A DNA stretch of 33,641 nucleotides from positions 1 to 33,641 of the forward strand of contig JAEUHU010000540.1 of NCBI GenBank assembly GCA_016793305.1, given 5' to 3'. Positions 9,393 to 17,392 of this stretch are shown here, piece by piece. Source of the DNA: Planctomycetota bacterium. GTDB taxonomy: Bacteria > Planctomycetota > UBA1135 > UBA2386. Numbering within the stretch: the first letter of the stretch is position 1; each line of letters opens with the position of its first letter. The translations under genes were made by a program, and so were the position numbers. A model generated the notes under the pieces. That model saw nothing but the letters and a program-made list of their open reading frames with translations, ran no database searches and was not told the origin of the DNA.

Positions 9393-9401
9393 CGATGCCA
9401 T

Positions 9402-9989
9402 ATGGACTTGCCGTCGCCGTCTGCGTCGGATGCAGGATCGGAACGGGCCCTGTTCCGCACCTTGATCGCCCTGTTCGGCCTCGTGGCGTTGTTGGCCATC
9501 GGCGACCTGTTGGCCGATTCCGACGGTGGTTCGTCGCTCGGCCACCTGGTCACCGAAGGCGCGATCGTGGTGGCGGGTGGATTCGGCATCGTGGCGGCGG
9601 CGCGCCACATCCGGCGCCTGCGTACCGCGGAGTCGCAGGCCCTGGCCGAAGTGCGCAGCCTCGACGAACGGCTGGCGGCCATCCGCATCCAAGCGGAGCG
9701 CTGGCTGCGCGAGACCCGCGAGCTGCGGCAGGGCCTCGGACTCGCCATCGACCGCCAACTCGACGCGTGGGCGCTGACCAGGGCGGAGAAGGAGATCGCC
9801 CTGCTGCTCCTGAAGGGGCTCAGCCACAAGCAGGTGGCGGCCGCGCGTTCGGTCGGCGAGGCCACCGTGCGGCAGCAAGCGCGGGCGATCTACCAGAAGG
9901 CGAACGTCGAGGGCCGCCACGATCTGGCCGCCTTCTTCCTCGAAGGCATGCTGGCTCCACCCGGTGGGGACGGGCCTGGCGACGGATGA
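9402..9989 (+). CDS. Membrane-anchored LuxR-type helix-turn-helix regulator
   Basis: A 195-residue protein. There are two predicted membrane helices (about 17-37 and 47-68), a charged heptad-like coiled-coil segment (70-120), then a LuxR/GerE-type DNA-binding domain at about 122-185 (LTRAEKEIALLLLKGLSHKQVAAARSVG, then TVRQQARAIYQKANVEGRHDLAAFF). The family recognition helix is visible as EATVRQQARAIYQK. No receiver or ligand domain is present, so the signal probably comes through the membrane part, or from a partner such as the divergent DUF2231 protein. The ATG is preceded by a TAGGGT -10 element at 9 nt and no Shine-Dalgarno sequence, consistent with a near-leaderless mRNA. Target genes are unknown. 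The domain call is firm. Confidence 0.85.
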   Translation: MDLPSPSASDAGSERALFRTLIALFGLVALLAIGDLLADSDGGSSLGHLVTEGAIVVAGGFGIVAAARHIRRLRTAESQALAEVRSLDERLAAIRIQAERWLRETRELRQGLGLAIDRQLDAWALTRAEKEIALLLLKGLSHKQVAAARSVGEATVRQQARAIYQKANVEGRHDLAAFFLEGMLAPPGGDGPGDG

Positions 9990-9993
9990 AGGA

Positions 9994-10010
9994 GCTGCCG
10001 CGTTGGCAGC
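9994..10010 (+). terminator. Weak hairpin after the regulator gene
   Basis: GCTGCC, loop GCGTT, GGCAGC: a 6-bp stem four bases after the TGA of the LuxR-type gene. There is no T-run afterwards, so termination, if any, is likely partial. Confidence 0.25.
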
Positions 10011-10057
10011 GGGTTCCTCGATCCGGCCGCCCGCGTGCGCCTGCAGGAGGAGGAGTG

Positions 10058-10117
10058 ATGCCGATGGGAAGGGCGCTGCGCCGCGTCGGTCCCGTTCGCT
10101 ATGGTCTCGCCCCGTGA
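10058..10117 (+). CDS. Possible 19-codon mini-ORF with strong Shine-Dalgarno sequence
   Basis: The frame starts ATG-CCG-ATG, directly after an AGGAGGAGGAG purine run (10047-10055 area), the strongest ribosome-binding sequence in the window. It encodes MPMGRALRRVGPVRYGLAP. Its stop overlaps the start of a second mini-ORF as GTGA (10114-10117). It resembles no known peptide. The arrangement suggests translational coupling toward the membrane-protein gene at 10149. Real translation is unproven. Confidence 0.35.
   Translation: MPMGRALRRVGPVRYGLAP
10100..10105 (+). promoter_or_regulatory. Putative -10 element upstream of the GT-C-like gene
   Basis: TATGGT, 8 nt before the GTG at 10114 that opens the second mini-ORF. 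Transcription from here would give a near-leaderless 11-codon ORF leading into the gene at 10149. Confidence 0.35.
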
Positions 10118-10149
10118 CTTCGCTCGTCCTTCGCCAAGGCGCCCGTTGA
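10114..10149 (+). CDS. Possible 11-codon leader ORF coupled to the next gene
   Basis: GTG start, peptide VTSLVLRQGAR, stop TGA overlapping the following ATG as TGATG (10147-10151). It begins inside the GTGA overlap with the mini-ORF before it and 8 nt after a TATGGT -10-like element. A one-base stop/start overlap is a classical sign of translational coupling. The peptide has no runs of one amino acid that would suggest classical attenuation. It may only serve to load ribosomes for the leader-poor downstream gene. Confidence 0.35.
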   Translation: MTSLVLRQGAR

Positions 10150-12098
10150 TGTCCAAGCCGCTGGCGCGTCGCCTGGCCCTGGTCGCCATCGCTCTGGTGC
10201 TGCTGGCGGTCGCCGTGCGCGTCGCGTGGCTGGGCGACGACGCCTACATCACGCTGCGCACCGTCGAGAACTGGTGTCTCGGCTGCGGCCTGCGCTGGAA
10301 CCTCACCGACCGCGTGCAGACCTTCACCCATCCCTTGTGGATGTTGCTGATGGCCGGAGCGCGCGCGTTGACCGGCGAGGTCTACTTCACCACGATCGCG
10401 CTGTCGCTGCTGGTGTCGGCGTCGGCGATCCTGCTGCTGCTGCGCCGCGCCGTGCGCATCCCGGCGATGCTGGCGATCGGCCTGTTGTTGCTCGGCACGC
10501 GCGCGTTCACCGACTACACGACGTCGGGGCTGGAGACACCGCTGCTCTACCTGCTGCTGGTGCTGTTCGCGGGCGTGGCGGCCGGCGAACGTCCGGCTCG
10601 AGAACGCTTCGCGCCCGCGGTGCTGTTCGCAGCCCTCGCGGCGACCACGCGCATGGACATGGCGTTGCTGTGCGCGCCGGCGGTGCTGGCGATGGTGCCG
10701 GCGGTCGGCTGGCGGACGGCGCTGCGGCACGGCGCGCTGGCGAGCGCGCCGTTCCTCGCTTGGATCCTGTTCGCCGCGATCTGGTTCGGCAGTGCGCTGC
10801 CGATCACCGCGCACGCGAAGGCGTTCGGCCTCGGCATCCCGACGATGGACCTGGTGGTGCAGGGGCTGCGCTACGCGACGTTCGCGCTGACCGACGACCC
10901 GCTGTTGCTGCCGACGGTCGGGCTCGGCCTCCTCACCGGCCTGCTGGTGCCGGCGACGCGCTGGCTGGCGCTGGGTGGCGTGCTCTACTGCGGCTACGTG
11001 GTGAAGGTCGGCGGGGACTTCATGGCGGGACGCTTCTTCCTGCCACCGTTCGTGATCGCCGTGGCGATCCTGGCGCGGGCGCTCAGCCGACGGCCGCAGC
11101 GGGCGTTCGCGGTCGCGATCGGGGCTCTGCTGCTCGCCGCGATGGGCGGCGTGCCGCAGTGGGCGCGGGAGCCCGCCAGCGACACACCACCGACCGAGGA
11201 GCAGATCGTCGCGCAGCACGGCATCGTCGACGAACGGCGCGTCTACCACGGGCTGCTCGGGCTCTGGTCGCCGACCCGGCGCATCCCGGTGCGTGGCGAG
11301 CTCGAGGAGCTGGGGTTCCCCGAGGGGCGCACGGCCCCGTGGATCTTCGTGAACGGGGCCGTCGGGATCCCGGGCTTCCAGATGAGCGAACGGGGCCACC
11401 TGCTCGACCCGCTGCTGTGCGATCCGCTGCTGGCGCGGCTGCCGGCGCGCGATCCGACGCGGTGGCGCATCGGCCACGTGCTGCGGCGCGTGCCCGAGGG
11501 TTACTACGAGAGCCTCGCGACCGGCGAGAACCGGCTGCACCACGCCGGCCTGCGCGCCTACTACGACCAGCTGCTGCAGCAGACGCAGGCGCCGTTGTTC
11601 GCGGGCAGCCGCTGGGCGGCGATCCTCGGCATGGGGGTAGGTGCCTACGACCAGGGGCTGCGCGACTTCGTCGCCACCGACTACCGCACGCCGCCGCGGC
11701 TGCCGGTGGCGTTCGGCGAACTGGCCACGGAAGCACCGCTCGGCGCCTACTGGTTCGACGTGCCGACCTGCCGCGTCGTCTACGAAGGCGGGCTCGCAGT
11801 CGATCTCGGCGGGGCGCGGCGCGAACGGACGGTGCGCATGCAGGTGTTCGGCCACTTCGTCGGCTACCGGCTGCAGTTCGTGCGCGACGGCAGGGTGCTC
11901 GGCGCAGCGGTCGGTGTGCCGGAAGCGGTGCAGGGGCTCGCCGAGATGCGGGCGATGGCCGGGGTGCACGAGCAGCGGTTCGTGGTGCCCGCCGAGGTCA
12001 CGGAGTTCGACACGCTGTGGGTCGACTTCACGATCGGGCCGATATCGTTCCGCAGCGTCGGGCCGGCGGCGATCGGGGCGCTACGGTTGCTGCCCTGA
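10149..12098 (+). CDS. ZomB-like / GT-C-type polytopic membrane protein
   Basis: A 649-residue protein. Residues 1-340 contain about ten membrane helices; 340-649 are soluble. After the first helix comes WLGDDAYITLRTVENW, with GLRWNLTDRVQTFTHPLWM following. This acidic DD motif and Thr-His-Pro-Leu-Trp loop match the ZomB family (described as a flagellar motor control protein in Campylobacter) and resemble GT-C glycosyltransferases, where the acidic pair lies in the first outer loop. No flagellar gene is nearby, so a role in transferring sugars from polyprenyl carriers at the outer face of the inner membrane is at least as likely. The ATG at 10149 overlaps the stop of an 11-codon ORF (TGATG); the longer frame from 10101 starts inside a -10-like TATGGT. 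The fold class is fairly sure, the reaction not. Confidence 0.7.
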   Translation: MSKPLARRLALVAIALVLLAVAVRVAWLGDDAYITLRTVENWCLGCGLRWNLTDRVQTFTHPLWMLLMAGARALTGEVYFTTIALSLLVSASAILLLLRRAVRIPAMLAIGLLLLGTRAFTDYTTSGLETPLLYLLLVLFAGVAAGERPARERFAPAVLFAALAATTRMDMALLCAPAVLAMVPAVGWRTALRHGALASAPFLAWILFAAIWFGSALPITAHAKAFGLGIPTMDLVVQGLRYATFALTDDPLLLPTVGLGLLTGLLVPATRWLALGGVLYCGYVVKVGGDFMAGRFFLPPFVIAVAILARALSRRPQRAFAVAIGALLLAAMGGVPQWAREPASDTPPTEEQIVAQHGIVDERRVYHGLLGLWSPTRRIPVRGELEELGFPEGRTAPWIFVNGAVGIPGFQMSERGHLLDPLLCDPLLARLPARDPTRWRIGHVLRRVPEGYYESLATGENRLHHAGLRAYYDQLLQQTQAPLFAGSRWAAILGMGVGAYDQGLRDFVATDYRTPPRLPVAFGELATEAPLGAYWFDVPTCRVVYEGGLAVDLGGARRERTVRMQVFGHFVGYRLQFVRDGRVLGAAVGVPEAVQGLAEMRAMAGVHEQRFVVPAEVTEFDTLWVDFTIGPISFRSVGPAAIGALRLLP

Positions 12099-12172
12099 CG
12101 CGATCTCGCCCGGTGGTGTCGCCTGGGCAAGAGACGGAGTGCGCGGTCGTCGATCAGCCAATCGGAGAACTC

Positions 12173-13972
12173 GTGCGATCCTCTCGGCAACGCAGCGTGG
12201 TGGTGGGCCTCGGCCTGCTGGTGCTCCTGGTGGGCGCCTGGTGGTGGTTCGGCGCGAATGCGCTGGCCGGGCCCGAGGTGCCAGTGCTGTCCCGTTCGAC
12301 CGAGGCTCACGATGAGGTGGCTCCAGCCGGATCGTCCGGCTCGGCAGTGCCCGCTCCTCACGCGTTGGAAGAGCGACTCGAGGTCGTGCTGCCCGCTGCG
12401 CCCCCGGGGCCGATCGTCGTCGTGCGCGCGGTCGACGCGTTCGGCCTGCCGGTCGAAGGGGCGCAGGTGCTGGTGCGTGGTGAGAGTGATGCAGTGGCGC
12501 AGCCCTTGGCGCGCACGGGCGCCGACGGCGGGTGCCGGGTGGTGCTCGCGGCTCCGGTGCAGTTCGTGCGCGCCCAGGACGAGGCGGTCGGTAGCAGCAT
12601 CGAGGTCCGGATCGTGGCCGCCGCCGCGAACGACGAGCCGATCGTGCTGCCGCTGCTGCGACCGGTCATGGTGCGTGGGCGCGTGGTGTTGCGCGACGAG
12701 CCGGTCGGCGTGGTGCGCATCCAGGTGCTCGGGGAGCTGCGCCTTGCACGGGCGGAGCCGGGGATCGTGGCGCCGCTGCACGCGATCGAGGTGAGCGGGC
12801 CGGACCGTTCGTTCACCTTCGAAGCCGCGGCGGGTGCGACCCTGCAGTTGGGTGCCGTCGACGAGCAGCGATCGCTCGTGCCGGTGCAGGAGGTGGTGGT
12901 CGTCGACGGCCTCGAGGTGGTGCTCACCGCGCCGGATGCCAGCCCCAAGTTCGAGGTGCGCGGAGTGGTGCTCGACCCAGATGGTCGACCGGTGCAGGGG
13001 CCGTCGTTGCTCGAGGACGGCAGCGATCCGTTCTTCAACGGGCTGCCCATGGCCATGGTGAGCGACGGCGTGTCCTCGACCTTCGTCGGGCAGGACGGGA
13101 GGTTCGTGCTGCCCATCGGGTCGGCCAAGACCGTGGTGCGAGCCCGCTCGGGCCACCAGTCGTCGGAGGGGGTCGCCTGCGAGTTCCATCCGATGCGTCG
13201 GCAGATCGAGGTCGTGCTGCAACTGCGCCGCAACGTGGCGACCCGTGGCACGGTCGACCTGGCACCGGTCGACCCCACCGCGGTGCGCGTGTCGGGGATC
13301 GAACTCGCGGACGACGTACAGTTGTGGTGGATGTTCGACTTCGTCGGCACGGACGGGACCTTCGAAGTCGCCCTGCCGGTCGGGAGCCGTTGGCGGCTTG
13401 CTGCCGGCGGGGACCCTGTCGAGGTCGTCGCCGGGCAACAGGGCGTGCGGCTCGGCGTGACGAGGCGGGTACCCGAGCAGACCGAGGTTCGACTGCAGTT
13501 GGCGCCGGTCTCCGGGAAGGCCCTCGGGTTTCCCTGGGCGGAGTGGGTGCGGGTCGACGAGACCGGCATCGATCGGAATCCCGCCAGCTTCGTCTGCCAG
13601 GATGGGGAGGCCGTGGTGCACCACCCGCGCGCGTCGCCGTGGCGACTCGTCGTGCACGATGGTGCGGCAGCGGCGCATGTCGACGTCGACGCGACCACGA
13701 TCGACCTCGGGCGGGTCTTCCTTCTGCCACCGGCGCGGCTGCTGGCGACCGTGCGACGATCCGGGCGACCGATGCGTGGCCTCGACGTGCTGGTCGAAGG
13801 CTGTGGCCCGTCCGAGACCAGTCCGGGCAATGCGCGCGGCGTCCACCACTTCGCACACTTGCCACACGGCCCTGCGTTCGTGCACGTGCGCCGCGGCGCC
13901 GAAGTGCTGGCGAGCCAGCGGGTCGAGTTGGTATCCGGTCAGACGAGCGAGGTGTCGTTCGACCTGCCGTGA
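12173..13972 (+). CDS. Single-pass membrane protein with carboxypeptidase-regulatory-like domains
   Basis: A 599-residue protein with an N-terminal signal anchor (VVVGLGLLVLLVGAWWWFG) and a large outer part. The outer part is made of beta-sandwich units with a recurring pattern: VVRAVDAFGLPVEGAQVLVRG with TGADGGCRVVL, and VRGVVLDPDGRPVQGPSLL with GQDGRFVLPIG. These resemble carboxypeptidase-regulatory-like (transthyretin-type) domains common in surface proteins of high-GC environmental bacteria. No catalytic motif is visible. The frame is open far upstream, but the GTG at 12173 with GGAG 5 nt before it places the membrane anchor correctly at the N-terminus. It starts 74 bases after the GT-C-like gene and converges with the next gene, leaving 18 bases. 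An adhesive or structural role outside the inner membrane is inferred. Confidence 0.65.
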   Translation: MRSSRQRSVVVGLGLLVLLVGAWWWFGANALAGPEVPVLSRSTEAHDEVAPAGSSGSAVPAPHALEERLEVVLPAAPPGPIVVVRAVDAFGLPVEGAQVLVRGESDAVAQPLARTGADGGCRVVLAAPVQFVRAQDEAVGSSIEVRIVAAAANDEPIVLPLLRPVMVRGRVVLRDEPVGVVRIQVLGELRLARAEPGIVAPLHAIEVSGPDRSFTFEAAAGATLQLGAVDEQRSLVPVQEVVVVDGLEVVLTAPDASPKFEVRGVVLDPDGRPVQGPSLLEDGSDPFFNGLPMAMVSDGVSSTFVGQDGRFVLPIGSAKTVVRARSGHQSSEGVACEFHPMRRQIEVVLQLRRNVATRGTVDLAPVDPTAVRVSGIELADDVQLWWMFDFVGTDGTFEVALPVGSRWRLAAGGDPVEVVAGQQGVRLGVTRRVPEQTEVRLQLAPVSGKALGFPWAEWVRVDETGIDRNPASFVCQDGEAVVHHPRASPWRLVVHDGAAAAHVDVDATTIDLGRVFLLPPARLLATVRRSGRPMRGLDVLVEGCGPSETSPGNARGVHHFAHLPHGPAFVHVRRGAEVLASQRVELVSGQTSEVSFDLP

Positions 13973-13990
13973 CCCCCCGCGCGTGCCCCG

Positions 13991-15715
13991 TCAGCGCCAG
14001 CGGAACGGCAACGGCGCGCTGCGCGGCAACGTCGCCGGGTCCTCGTCGGTGGTGCGTGGCACGCGGCGGAGCACCAGCGACATCGGTTCGCCGTTGCGCA
14101 GCATGCCGAGGGCCGGTTCCGGCACGGTCGCTTTGCCGTCGCGCAAGACCATACCACCGACCGTCCACTCGAACGTCGCGAGCCAGACGCGGCCGTGCTG
14201 GTCGTAGGCGTAGAGCGTGTAGCCGGCGTCGACCGGGGCGCCGTTCTCGCGCCACTGCAGGTGTGGCGGCGTGTCGCTCCGTTCGGGCGGCAGCGGCGGC
14301 AGCCATTCGATCGTCGGCGTCGTGTCGTGGTGCACGATGCCGGAGACCAGTGTGCGGTGTTCGGGCGGGGCTTCCGCCAACGTGCGATCGAACGCGGGAC
14401 GGAACCACGCTGCGAACACCAGTGCGGCTACGCCGATGGGCAGGACCTGCAGCCAAGCGCGCCAGCGGGTGCGCGGGGCCAGTCGCACCAGACCGGCCGC
14501 CAGCAGCACGGCCGCCGGTGCGATCGCCGGGAACAGCAGCCGGGCCTGCGGCTGCGGCGCCGTCCAGTTGAAGCGCGCCGTGCCGGCGAACACGAGCAGC
14601 AGCGCCGCGAGCAGCAGCCAGAGGTGGCGAGGCGCACAGGTGTCGTCGCGATGCCGTTCGGAGGTGCGCAGGCCTTGCAGCAGGCCGACCAAGGCGATCC
14701 CGGCCACGGCGGCGCCGACGGCGACCAGCAGCGGATGCGGGGCCAGGCTGAACCAACCGAAGGCTCCGAACAACGACGCGAAGACGTGGGGGAGGAACGT
14801 GTCGAGGAAACTCGACCAGCGCTGGTCGGGTGGGATCGTCGGGAACGACACGTCGTGCACGGCCAGGGCCAGCGGGTCGCCGTAGAGCTGGTGGTTGCGC
14901 ACGAACCACCAGCCGGCGATCGCGGCGGTGAGGCCGAGTGCGACGAGCCCCGTGCGCACCGAGGCGCCGGTGCTGCCGTTCCTGCGGTCCTGCACGAATC
15001 GAACGGCGTACACGAGTGCTGCGAGCGGCAGCAGGAACAACGTCGTCAGCTTGGTCAGCAACGCGAGGCCGAGCAGGGCACCGAGGCGCAGCCCATGGCC
15101 GAGGCGCAGCGTGTCTGCCTGCAGCACGCGCACCAGCGCCAGCACCGTCGCGGCACTCACCGCGGTCGCCAGCACGTCGTTGTTGAGCACGCCGTGCAGG
15201 AACGAGTGCATCGGCAGGCACGCGACCAGCAGGGCCGCGAGGTCGGCGACGCGCGGTCGCCCCGGACAGACGGCGCGCCCCAGGCGGTGCACACAGACCA
15301 GCGTGACCACGCCGAGCAGCGCCGACAGGCAGCGCAGCCAGCGGAGCACACCTTCGCCCTGGCCTCTGCCGTGCTGGTACTTCAGGTGGCACGCTGGTTG
15401 GCCGGCGGCGGCGAACGCCGGATTCAGGCGAAGGCTGAACACCGTGTCGTCGCTTCGCGTCACCGCCATCGCTGCGCCGAGCAGCGCGTAGTAGGCGGGC
15501 GGGTGGTGCGCCAGCATCGCTCCGTCGGTCTGCGGCAGGCCGCGCGCCTCGACGAGCCGGGGCGCGAGCGGTAGTTCGCCGGCGTTGGCGAGGTGCTGCG
15601 CGTAGAAGAAGTGATCGCTCTCGTCGGGGCCCTCGAAGGCGGGAGCGGTGTGCGCGTAGGCGAACGCCAACGCCAGGTGGCACAGCAGGGCGAGGGCGAG
15701 CGACGACCGCGGCAT
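13991..15715 (-). CDS. GT-C-type glycosyltransferase-like membrane protein
   Basis: A 574-residue protein with about eleven membrane helices in the first 430 residues and a soluble tail. The first outer loop reads FEGPDESDHFFYAQHL, an acidic motif of the kind that binds the metal and lipid-linked sugar in GT-C (GT39/ArnT- or DUF2142-like) enzymes. HHPPAYYALLGAAM follows, and NNDVLATAVSAATVL with LTKLTTLFLLPLA are typical later helices. It would transfer sugar from a polyprenyl phosphate donor on the periplasmic side; acceptor unknown. A TAGAGT -10 element lies 8 nt before the ATG, with no Shine-Dalgarno sequence. It is divergent from another polytopic protein at 15851, and the pair may serve the same surface glycan. 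The enzyme class is inferred from topology and motif. Confidence 0.7.
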   Translation of the reverse strand: MPRSSLALALLCHLALAFAYAHTAPAFEGPDESDHFFYAQHLANAGELPLAPRLVEARGLPQTDGAMLAHHPPAYYALLGAAMAVTRSDDTVFSLRLNPAFAAAGQPACHLKYQHGRGQGEGVLRWLRCLSALLGVVTLVCVHRLGRAVCPGRPRVADLAALLVACLPMHSFLHGVLNNDVLATAVSAATVLALVRVLQADTLRLGHGLRLGALLGLALLTKLTTLFLLPLAALVYAVRFVQDRRNGSTGASVRTGLVALGLTAAIAGWWFVRNHQLYGDPLALAVHDVSFPTIPPDQRWSSFLDTFLPHVFASLFGAFGWFSLAPHPLLVAVGAAVAGIALVGLLQGLRTSERHRDDTCAPRHLWLLLAALLLVFAGTARFNWTAPQPQARLLFPAIAPAAVLLAAGLVRLAPRTRWRAWLQVLPIGVAALVFAAWFRPAFDRTLAEAPPEHRTLVSGIVHHDTTPTIEWLPPLPPERSDTPPHLQWRENGAPVDAGYTLYAYDQHGRVWLATFEWTVGGMVLRDGKATVPEPALGMLRNGEPMSLVLRRVPRTTDEDPATLPRSAPLPFRWR

Positions 15716-15723
15716 GGCCCCTC

Positions 15724-15729
15724 ACTCTA
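15724..15729 (-). promoter_or_regulatory. Putative -10 element for the GT-C-like gene on the minus strand
   Basis: TAGAGT on the minus strand, 8 nt before the ATG at 15715; near-leaderless mRNA expected. It is one half of a divergent promoter region (15716-15850). Confidence 0.4.
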
Positions 15730-15802
15730 CGTCGGACCCGAGGGCGATGCGCGCAACGTCGTGCGGCTGGGGTTCGACGTTCGGACCCGGCGGCCGCAGC
15801 GC

Positions 15803-15808
15803 TAGCAT
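15803..15808 (+). promoter_or_regulatory. Putative -10 element for the membrane protein gene at 15851
   Basis: TAGCAT, about 43 nt before the TTG start. A GTG at 15811 is only 2 nt downstream but is in a different, non-protein-like frame. Confidence 0.3.
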
Positions 15809-15850
15809 GGGTGAGAACGGCCGCGTGCTGCGGCATGGGCTCCTCGCTGC

Positions 15851-17374
15851 TTGACCAATCCCTCGTCGACTTCGCCCTTGGTCGCGCCGGCCGTGCCGGG
15901 GCTCGCCGGTTCTGCCGCAGTCGCGGTGGCCGTCGGAGCATTGGCGACGATCGCCTACCTGCTGTTGCCGCGCGTCGAGCCGCACCAGTTCGACATCTAC
16001 TGGATGCTGCCGAAGCTGCTCGCCGGCGACCTCGACTATCCGCGCCACCCGCTCGCCCTGCACCTGGCGGACCTGGTCGGCCGCTGGACGCCGGGACCGA
16101 CGCTGCACGCACGACTGCAGGCGGGCTGCGCGGTCGCCGCCGGACTCGGCGTCGCGATCGCGACCTTCGCGGCGATCGTCTGGTGTGGGGCACGAGCGCG
16201 CGGTGCGCTGGCTGGGCTGCTGTTCGCCTGTCTGCCAGCGACGGTGCACCATGCGACCGTGTTCGAGTTGCATGCGCTGTCGCTGCCGTTCTTCGTTGCC
16301 GTGGTCGCCGGAGTGGTGCTGTGGGTGCGGCGGCCGACGACTGGGTTCGGCGCCGTCGTGTCGCTGCTCGGACTCTCGGTGCTCGCAGCCGTGGCGACCA
16401 GTGCGCATGCGACCGGGCACGTGCACGTGCTCTGGCTCGGCGCCTTCGTCGCCCTCGAGGCCAGAGCCCGGGGAGTCGGTTGGATGGCACTCGTCGGGGT
16501 CGCCCTGCTCAGCGCCATGACCTACCTCACTGGCGTGTTCCTGATCGCTTGGTCGGTGCTGCCGGCAGGCGCGGCAGCACCGCTGCGCGCGCAGGCAGAG
16601 TTCGTCGGTGGCTATGTCGCGACGTGGTCGGGTTGGCTCGACGTGTTGGGCTGGGAGTGGTTGGTGCCGTTCGCTCCGGTGTCCGTGGCGGTGCTGTGGG
16701 CCGCGCGTGGTCGCGCCGCGTGGCGATTCGCCGGGCCGATGCTGCTGGCCCTCGCACCGCTGCTGTTCGTGTGCCAGCGCATGCTGGTGTTGCCCGAGGT
16801 CGGCTACGTGCTCGGCGAAATGGGTGCCTACCAGCTGCCGATCGGACTCGGAGCCTGCTTGCTGGTGGCGTCGTGCACCCGAACGGGTTGGTGGCCGCTC
16901 CTGTTGGGGATCGCCGTCGCGTTCTCCGTCTGGGACAGGGCGCGCCCGGACAAGCCGCCGCCGGATCGCGCGTTCGGTGCTCTGGCCTGGCAGTTCGCCG
17001 ATCGGCTGGGCGACGGCCATTGCACCTGGCTCGGCGACTACGACGACTACGGTGGCGTGTTCGAACTCGGCTGCACGAGCCTCGAACGGAGCCGCCAACT
17101 ACCGCGGTTCTTCTGTGTCCGGACCGGGGTGCTGTGGGCCCGGCATCGGCCAGGCATGAGTGCCGTCGAGTTCGGGCAGCTGATGCACCCGGCGACCACT
17201 GGTGGCACGGTGCACGTGCTGACCGAGGAAGCGCTCGCGCGGTTGCGCGGCGAGGGCGGCATCTTCCGGGAGCTGGTCGACGAGCTGCTGCCCCAGGTGT
17301 TCCGGCTGGAGCCGGTCGAGCTCGGCGCGGTCGGGCCGCGCGTCGTTCGTGGCGTCAAGCTCGTGCCGAAGTGA
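15851..17374 (+). CDS. Polytopic membrane protein, GT-C-like
   Basis: A 507-residue protein with a TTG start, the only start available: the frame is closed by a TGA at 15812-15814 and there is no ATG or GTG before the first membrane helix. About ten helices cover residues 15-360, and a soluble domain follows (GDGHCTWLGDYDDYGGVFELGCTSL and onward). The first outer loop contains PHQFDIYWMLPKLLAGDLDY, with an acidic residue where GT-C enzymes have one. HHATVFELHALSLPFFVAV fits a later re-entrant region. The overall layout is like the other two polytopic proteins here, but no family signature is recognised. It is divergent from the gene at 15715 and converges with dcp. A role in lipid-linked sugar transfer is inferred from topology only. 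Confidence 0.6.
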   Translation: MTNPSSTSPLVAPAVPGLAGSAAVAVAVGALATIAYLLLPRVEPHQFDIYWMLPKLLAGDLDYPRHPLALHLADLVGRWTPGPTLHARLQAGCAVAAGLGVAIATFAAIVWCGARARGALAGLLFACLPATVHHATVFELHALSLPFFVAVVAGVVLWVRRPTTGFGAVVSLLGLSVLAAVATSAHATGHVHVLWLGAFVALEARARGVGWMALVGVALLSAMTYLTGVFLIAWSVLPAGAAAPLRAQAEFVGGYVATWSGWLDVLGWEWLVPFAPVSVAVLWAARGRAAWRFAGPMLLALAPLLFVCQRMLVLPEVGYVLGEMGAYQLPIGLGACLLVASCTRTGWWPLLLGIAVAFSVWDRARPDKPPPDRAFGALAWQFADRLGDGHCTWLGDYDDYGGVFELGCTSLERSRQLPRFFCVRTGVLWARHRPGMSAVEFGQLMHPATTGGTVHVLTEEALARLRGEGGIFRELVDELLPQVFRLEPVELGAVGPRVVRGVKLVPK

Positions 17375-17392
17375 CCTCGCCGGTGTGCCCGG

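Noticed and set aside
9252..11969. A 905-codon minus-strand open frame opposite the regulator and ZomB-like genes
   Set aside because: Composition is Arg/Gln/His-rich and low in hydrophobic residues; no motif. It mirrors genuine plus-strand genes.
13035..16490. A 1151-codon minus-strand open frame in another phase of the GT-C-like gene
   Set aside because: Almost entirely Arg, Ala, Pro and Gly; the recognisable membrane protein lies in a different phase of the same strand.
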